The notes under the pieces were generated by a model. The model was not told the origin of the DNA. It searched no databases and worked only from the letters and a program-made list of their open reading frames with translations. A program made the translations under genes and the position numbers. A stretch of 10,229 nucleotides of DNA from JBKCHH01 sp046302855. Lineage in GTDB: Bacteria; Pseudomonadota; Alphaproteobacteria; Rickettsiales; UBA8987. The stretch covers positions 1 to 10,229 of the forward strand of contig JBKCHH010000078.1 of assembly GCA_046302855.1 (NCBI GenBank), in the 5' to 3' direction. Within the stretch, counting starts at the first letter, position 1. Every line of letters starts with the position of its first letter. Positions 7,501 through 10,229 of the stretch are shown here, one piece after another.

Positions 7501-8064
7501 CTAACCTTTTTTCTTGCCACCACTTTTGTTTTTAGGAGGGGTATTTTTTGGTGGAGTTTTAGGGTTGGTTGCAACCTTTTTTCTAAACTGCTCTAGGCTA
7601 ACCACCTTGCCATTATCATTGCCAGAATTTTTTTCTTTGGCGGGGTCTTTTTTACTTTCAATTTCTGTGGTTCTTTCAGTTTTTCTTGCCTCAATTCTTT
7701 TATACTGAAACTGCAGGCCAAACTTAACGGAAGGGTCGGCAAAGGAAATAATTGCCTCTAAAGGAATAACTAATTTTTTGCGAACATTGTTAAAGCTAAG
7801 AGAGATGGTAAAGAACTTATCGGTAATGTCTAAATCCCAAAATTGATGTTGCAGAACTATGGTCATTTCTTGCGGATATTTTTCTTTTAAATCGGCAGGG
7901 ATCTGCACTTCTGGAAATTCAGTTAAAAAGGTGATATAAAAATGATGGTTGCCAAAAAGCCCATGTTCTTTTACCTTTACCAAGCACTTTTTTACTAGGC
8001 TAAGCATCGCCTCATCTATTAGCTTGGCGTAGTCTATATCGTTATTAGAATAGTTGTTATCCAT
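7501..8064 (-). CDS. sspB: SspB-family ClpXP protease specificity adaptor (alphaproteobacterial type)
   Basis: SspB tethers ssrA-tagged and other substrates to ClpX for degradation by ClpXP. The 187 residues hold the compact substrate-binding domain at about 10-122: IDYAKLIDEAM, GLFGNHHFYITFLTEFPEVQIPADLKEKYPQEMTIVLQHQFWDLDI, and ISFADPSVKFGLQF. These are wordings of the alphaproteobacterial SspB family, quite unlike E. coli SspB in detail. A flexible charged linker (about 125-152) leads to VVSLEQFRKK at 154-163, the conserved C-terminal segment likely to bind the ClpX zinc-binding domain (by analogy to the XB tail of E. coli SspB). Beyond it lies a Lys/Pro/Gly-rich tail of about 24 residues with a repeated PPKN, which I would not expect in a typical member. 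The start codon overlaps the mreC stop by 8 nt (ATGGATAA), so the two are translationally coupled or at least co-transcribed. Confidence 0.9.
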   Translation of the reverse strand: MDNNYSNNDIDYAKLIDEAMLSLVKKCLVKVKEHGLFGNHHFYITFLTEFPEVQIPADLKEKYPQEMTIVLQHQFWDLDITDKFFTISLSFNNVRKKLVIPLEAIISFADPSVKFGLQFQYKRIEARKTERTTEIESKKDPAKEKNSGNDNGKVVSLEQFRKKVATNPKTPPKNTPPKNKSGGKKKG

Positions 8065-9013
8065 TTTTCCAAGGTAATTTTTTGCGTTTTAAAATATTTA
8101 CAAAATGAACGCGGTTCCAATCTATAACAGGGCGAACAAGTATTTTTTCTGCATCTATTTTTTCCACATAGCCAACTAGCAGGTTTTCAGGAAAATATTT
8201 GCCATCATCTGCACTTAACACACTATCCCCCTCTTTAATTTTAGTATCAATAGGGAAGAATTTTACTATTGGAAAGGGGGAATTATCACCCTGCAAAATT
8301 GCCTTTTCTTGTGGCGGAATAATCTGCACGGGGGAAGAAAAATCTGGGTTGGTTATTAGCATTACTTTGGAATATTTGTTTCCTACCTCATCTATTACGC
8401 CAATTAGAATATCCTTATCTTCATATTCGGCATAAACCACGCTACCCTCTAGGCCCTCTTCTGCATATTTTAGATAAGCGGTTTTGTTAAAAGAATTGGT
8501 AATATTACCAACTATTTCGGTAGTAATAATATCATAACTCACCTTTGGATTAAACTTATCGATGCCAGTTTCTTTTACCGTGGTTTTGTTTTGTTTAAAG
8601 CCAAGCAGGTTTTTTAATTGCTGATTTTCTAGATAGAGAGATAGGGAAATGTTTTTGTATTTTTTTAGCTCAGCATTTTCTTTACTTAAACTTTCAAGCT
8701 CATCGAAAATTCTAACAGTTTTTTGCATTTCACCTAGGTTGTTTTTAATTTTTTCGGTGTAATCTTTAATACCAGAATAACCGGGTGAGACATTTTCAAC
8801 AATTTTGAGCTTTAATTCGTTAAGGTAGCTAGTTCCCATCCTTTCGCTAATTAGCAAAATTAAACTAACCAGCATAACAAAGCCAACTAGAATAATAATG
8901 GAATTAGAGGCAACGGAATCAAAAAAACTCCCCTTATTGCCATAGCCAGCCTGTTTTTTAGGCACAAACAATACTTTTATTATGGAGCCAAAAACGGTTT
9001 TTACTCTTTTCAT
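8057..9013 (-). CDS. mreC: Rod shape-determining protein MreC
   Basis: MreC is a periplasmic scaffold of the elongasome that links MreB to MreD, PBP2 and RodA. The 318 residues show a basic cytoplasmic N-terminus, one membrane helix at about 38-56 (SIIILVGFVMLVSLILLIS), a coiled-coil dimerisation region at about 82-138 (ELESLSKENAELKKY), and a beta-rich domain from about 160 with NITNSFNKTAYL, GVIDEVGNKYSKVMLITNP and GDSVLSADDGKYFPENLLVGYVEKI. This order is the family's normal architecture. Usually mreD, mrdA and rodA follow; here sspB follows with an 8-nt overlap, so the shape cluster is split. mreB would be expected upstream but that position holds tRNA-Leu, on the other strand. A leader of only about 17 nt is predicted from the promoter candidate at 9037-9066. 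Confidence 0.93.
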   Translation of the reverse strand: MKRVKTVFGSIIKVLFVPKKQAGYGNKGSFFDSVASNSIIILVGFVMLVSLILLISERMGTSYLNELKLKIVENVSPGYSGIKDYTEKIKNNLGEMQKTVRIFDELESLSKENAELKKYKNISLSLYLENQQLKNLLGFKQNKTTVKETGIDKFNPKVSYDIITTEIVGNITNSFNKTAYLKYAEEGLEGSVVYAEYEDKDILIGVIDEVGNKYSKVMLITNPDFSSPVQIIPPQEKAILQGDNSPFPIVKFFPIDTKIKEGDSVLSADDGKYFPENLLVGYVEKIDAEKILVRPVIDWNRVHFVNILKRKKLPWKNG

Positions 9014-9036
9014 AAGATGCTTTTTCTTCTAGAACA

Positions 9037-9066
9037 ATTATATAGGCTTTGCTATATAGGCAACAA
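9037..9066 (-). promoter_or_regulatory. Candidate promoter for mreC-sspB-uvrB
   Basis: On the complement, TTGTTG (9061-9066) precedes a perfect TATAAT (9037-9042) with an 18-nt spacer; TTGCCT at 9058-9063 is an alternative -35 with 15 nt. Transcription would begin near 9030, 17 nt before the mreC ATG. The element overlaps the promoter candidate of the divergent tRNA-Leu, so the two may compete for polymerase. A 9-bp direct repeat, TATATAGGC, occupies 9039-9047 and 9053-9061 within it. Confidence 0.5.
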
Positions 9067-9078
9067 TAATTTTATATT
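9049..9078 (+). promoter_or_regulatory. Candidate promoter for tRNA-Leu
   Basis: TTGCTA at 9049-9054 and TATATT at 9073-9078 are separated by 18 nt. The -10 ends 8 nt before the tRNA 5' end, so the precursor would have almost no 5' leader. The same TTTTATATT string lies at the matching distance before tRNA-Pro, which supports a real -10 element at both sites. Confidence 0.5.
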
Positions 9079-9086
9079 TGATTTTC

Positions 9087-9171
9087 GCGGTTATGGTGGA
9101 AATGGTAGACACGCAGCTTTGAGGTGGCTGTTCTGCAAAGAGTGGAGGTTCAAGTCCTCTTAACCGCACCA
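9087..9171 (+). tRNA. tRNA-Leu (anticodon GAG)
   Basis: This is a class II tRNA of 85 nt. Acceptor GCGGTTA (9087-9093) pairs with TAACCGC (9161-9167), followed by discriminator A and an encoded CCA (9169-9171). The anticodon stem is CAGCT/GGCTG (9114-9118, 9126-9130) with loop TTGAGGT and anticodon GAG at 9121-9123, reading CUC and CUU. The long variable arm, TCT-GCAA-AGA, and discriminator A are leucine features. The T arm is GGAGG-TTCAAGT-CCTCT. It is divergent from mreC and is followed directly by an inverted-repeat-rich spacer and a Fic gene. Confidence 0.97.
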
Positions 9172-9273
9172 TCCTTCGCCGTTGGCTTCGGATGGCTTAC
9201 GCCAAAATTTAGCTACAGCGTGATTGGCGTTAGCAAATAAACCGTAGCGTGCGAAACGGATGCCACACTGTAG
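9171..9273 (+). repeat. Inverted-repeat-rich structured spacer downstream of tRNA-Leu
   Basis: This non-coding stretch looks richer in G and C than the surrounding spacers and has several complementary arms. GCTTACGCCAA (9195-9205) pairs with TTGGCGTTAGC (9224-9234) at 10 of 11 positions. Outside it, ATCCTTCGC (9171-9179) pairs with GCGAAACGGAT (9251-9261) over 9 bp with a 2-nt bulge. A competing pairing joins CTACAGCGTG (9213-9222) to CACACTGTAG (9264-9273) at 9 of 10 positions. No open frame of note is present. It could be the tRNA's 3' trailer and terminator region, a small palindromic mobile repeat, or a structured RNA. The remaining bases to 9333 are AT-rich and hold nothing I recognise. 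Confidence 0.5.
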
Positions 9274-9333
9274 TGAATAAAATGAATGCATAATTAAAGA
9301 AATGGGGGGCTATTTTTAAAACTACTACCTTTT

Positions 9334-10229
9334 TTATTTAGGTAATTTTAGTCTTATTCCTTGTAGATCAGCTTCGGCTGGCTCAATAAAGGCATTAGTG
9401 TTGATTAAATCATCTTTTGCAGTTTTCAAGCTAGACCAATCAATTCTTGCCGTATAGTTTTGTGCGAACTCTAACATTCTAACTAAAGGTTCAGTTATGC
9501 TATTATTACTAAGTGCCTTTAAAGCAGATAGATAATTATTTCTATAAACGGTTGGAATAATTATTCTCTGCTCATCTTTTGAAATAAGTTCTGCATTCAT
9601 CATAATTCTTGCTATTCTACCATTGCCATCTGCAAAAGGGTGAACTTCGGCCACTAAAAACATCATAAAAACCGCCTTGTTAAAAGGAGCTTCTATGCTT
9701 TGATAAATTTCAAACCCCTTCTTTAAAGTTCCTTCTACAAGCTCTGGGGCTACAAATAAGGTGCTACCAGCTCTATTGCCTTCAGTTTTAAATTTGCCTG
9801 GATTTTTATCAGGCCTGCCCTTCATTAAAACCCCATGGCGAGAAAGTAGCAAATCTAAAAAGTCATTAAAGTTTTTTGGAGTTTTTTTAATCTCTTTTGA
9901 ATTTGAAACAATTCGGTAAGTGCCAAGTATATCATGCCCATCAGCTGATCTGTTCACTGGCAACTTGCCTTCAAAGCAAATTTCTTCTGCCTCACTCACT
10001 TCAAATTCCGTGCCTTCAATAAAATTTGAAAAATATGCTTCAAAAAATGGCAAGGCCTCATAAGTTTTTTTAGTGATTTTTGTGGTAGGCAAGGTTTGCC
10101 TTAGTTCATGATGAAGTTTTTCAAATAGAATCAATCTTTTGGGGTCAAAAGGTAAGCCATATTTTCTAGCGATTCCAGCCTTTGATTTTAGTTTTAATTC
10201 TTTTGTTCCAAGTAATGTTCCTATTAAAT
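9334..10229 (-). CDS. Fic-domain protein (probable AMPylating enzyme), N-terminus cut by window edge
   Basis: Fic proteins transfer AMP (less often another nucleotide moiety) from a nucleotide to a target hydroxyl; target unknown here. The canonical motif HPFADGNGRIAR is encoded at 9607-9642 with catalytic His, the phosphate-binding GNGR and the final Arg all present. An N-terminal SNFIEG, about 130 residues earlier (near 10012-10029), fits the inhibitory (S/T)xxxE(G/N) helix motif whose Glu blocks ATP binding, which suggests an autoinhibited class II Fic. The core continues to a C-terminal helical part ending ...GIRLKLPK. A TTG at 10132-10134 could be read as a start, giving 266 residues, but the frame stays open for 31 more codons to the edge (…KSKAGIARKYGLPFDPKR), without an ATG, so the gene almost certainly starts beyond the window. 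The extra part may be the end of another N-terminal domain. No antitoxin-like partner is visible downstream. Confidence 0.9.
   Translation of the reverse strand, partial: LIGTLLGTKELKLKSKAGIARKYGLPFDPKRLILFEKLHHELRQTLPTTKITKKTYEALPFFEAYFSNFIEGTEFEVSEAEEICFEGKLPVNRSADGHDILGTYRIVSNSKEIKKTPKNFNDFLDLLLSRHGVLMKGRPDKNPGKFKTEGNRAGSTLFVAPELVEGTLKKGFEIYQSIEAPFNKAVFMMFLVAEVHPFADGNGRIARIMMNAELISKDEQRIIIPTVYRNNYLSALKALSNNSITEPLVRMLEFAQNYTARIDWSSLKTAKDDLINTNAFIEPAEADLQGIRLKLPK

Noticed and set aside
7514..8435. Plus-strand open frames opposite sspB (7514-7708) and mreC (8199-8435)
   Set aside because: They only reflect the complement of Lys/Pro-rich and beta-rich coding sequence in the real genes.
9306..9350. 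Terminator for the Fic gene around its stop codon
   Set aside because: Only about five base pairs could form around an A-rich loop, with no clean T run on the minus strand; too weak to list.
10132..10134. TTG as the true start of the Fic gene
   Set aside because: The frame is open for 31 further codons to the window edge with protein-like content, so the start is most likely outside the window.

Overview
This is an AT-rich, gene-dense bacterial chromosome segment that looks alphaproteobacterial. The best clues are an SspB of the alphaproteobacterial type, a class-1 MreC, and a valyl-tRNA synthetase whose catalytic motifs resemble the archaeal-type enzyme known from Rickettsia. A normal-looking enolase argues against Rickettsiaceae in the strict sense, which have lost glycolysis. 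I would place it in an AT-rich alphaproteobacterial lineage, possibly Rickettsiales/Holosporales-like or an uncultivated relative; species cannot be given from sequence reading alone.

Layout, left to right. (1) Positions 1-996, minus: 5' part of enolase (eno), cut by the window edge just before its catalytic lysine. (2) Positions 1102-2572, plus: a two-gene unit, cmoA (carboxy-SAM synthase, tRNA wobble modification) and a membrane methyltransferase of the ICMT/PEMT type, 4 nt apart. (3) Positions 2599-5271, minus: valS, convergent with the previous unit. (4) Positions 5417-5493, plus: tRNA-Pro(UGG), ending 5 nt from the uvrB stop codon. (5) Positions 5499-9013, minus: mreC-sspB-uvrB, transcribed in that order; mreC and sspB overlap by 8 nt and sspB-uvrB are 43 nt apart. 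(6) Positions 9087-9171, plus: tRNA-Leu(GAG), divergent from mreC with overlapping promoter candidates. (7) Positions 9172-9333: a comparatively GC-rich gene-free stretch with several inverted repeats. (8) Positions 9334-10229, minus: a Fic-domain protein whose frame stays open to the window edge.

The genes are mostly housekeeping: glycolysis (eno), translation (valS, two tRNAs, cmoA), DNA repair (uvrB), cell shape (mreC) and ClpXP proteolysis (sspB). There is one functional link: CmoA makes the cofactor for the cmo5U34 modification, and tRNA-Pro(UGG), a classical cmo5U tRNA in gammaproteobacteria, lies in the same window. The accessory-looking part is the right end, where a structured spacer and a Fic gene follow a tRNA. 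There is no gene-free stretch over 300 bases; the longest are 5272-5416 (promoter region) and 9172-9333. I saw no CRISPR array, insertion sequence or clear new multi-gene system. The most unusual items are the cmoA/membrane-methyltransferase pairing, the mreC-sspB-uvrB order, and the inverted-repeat region after tRNA-Leu.
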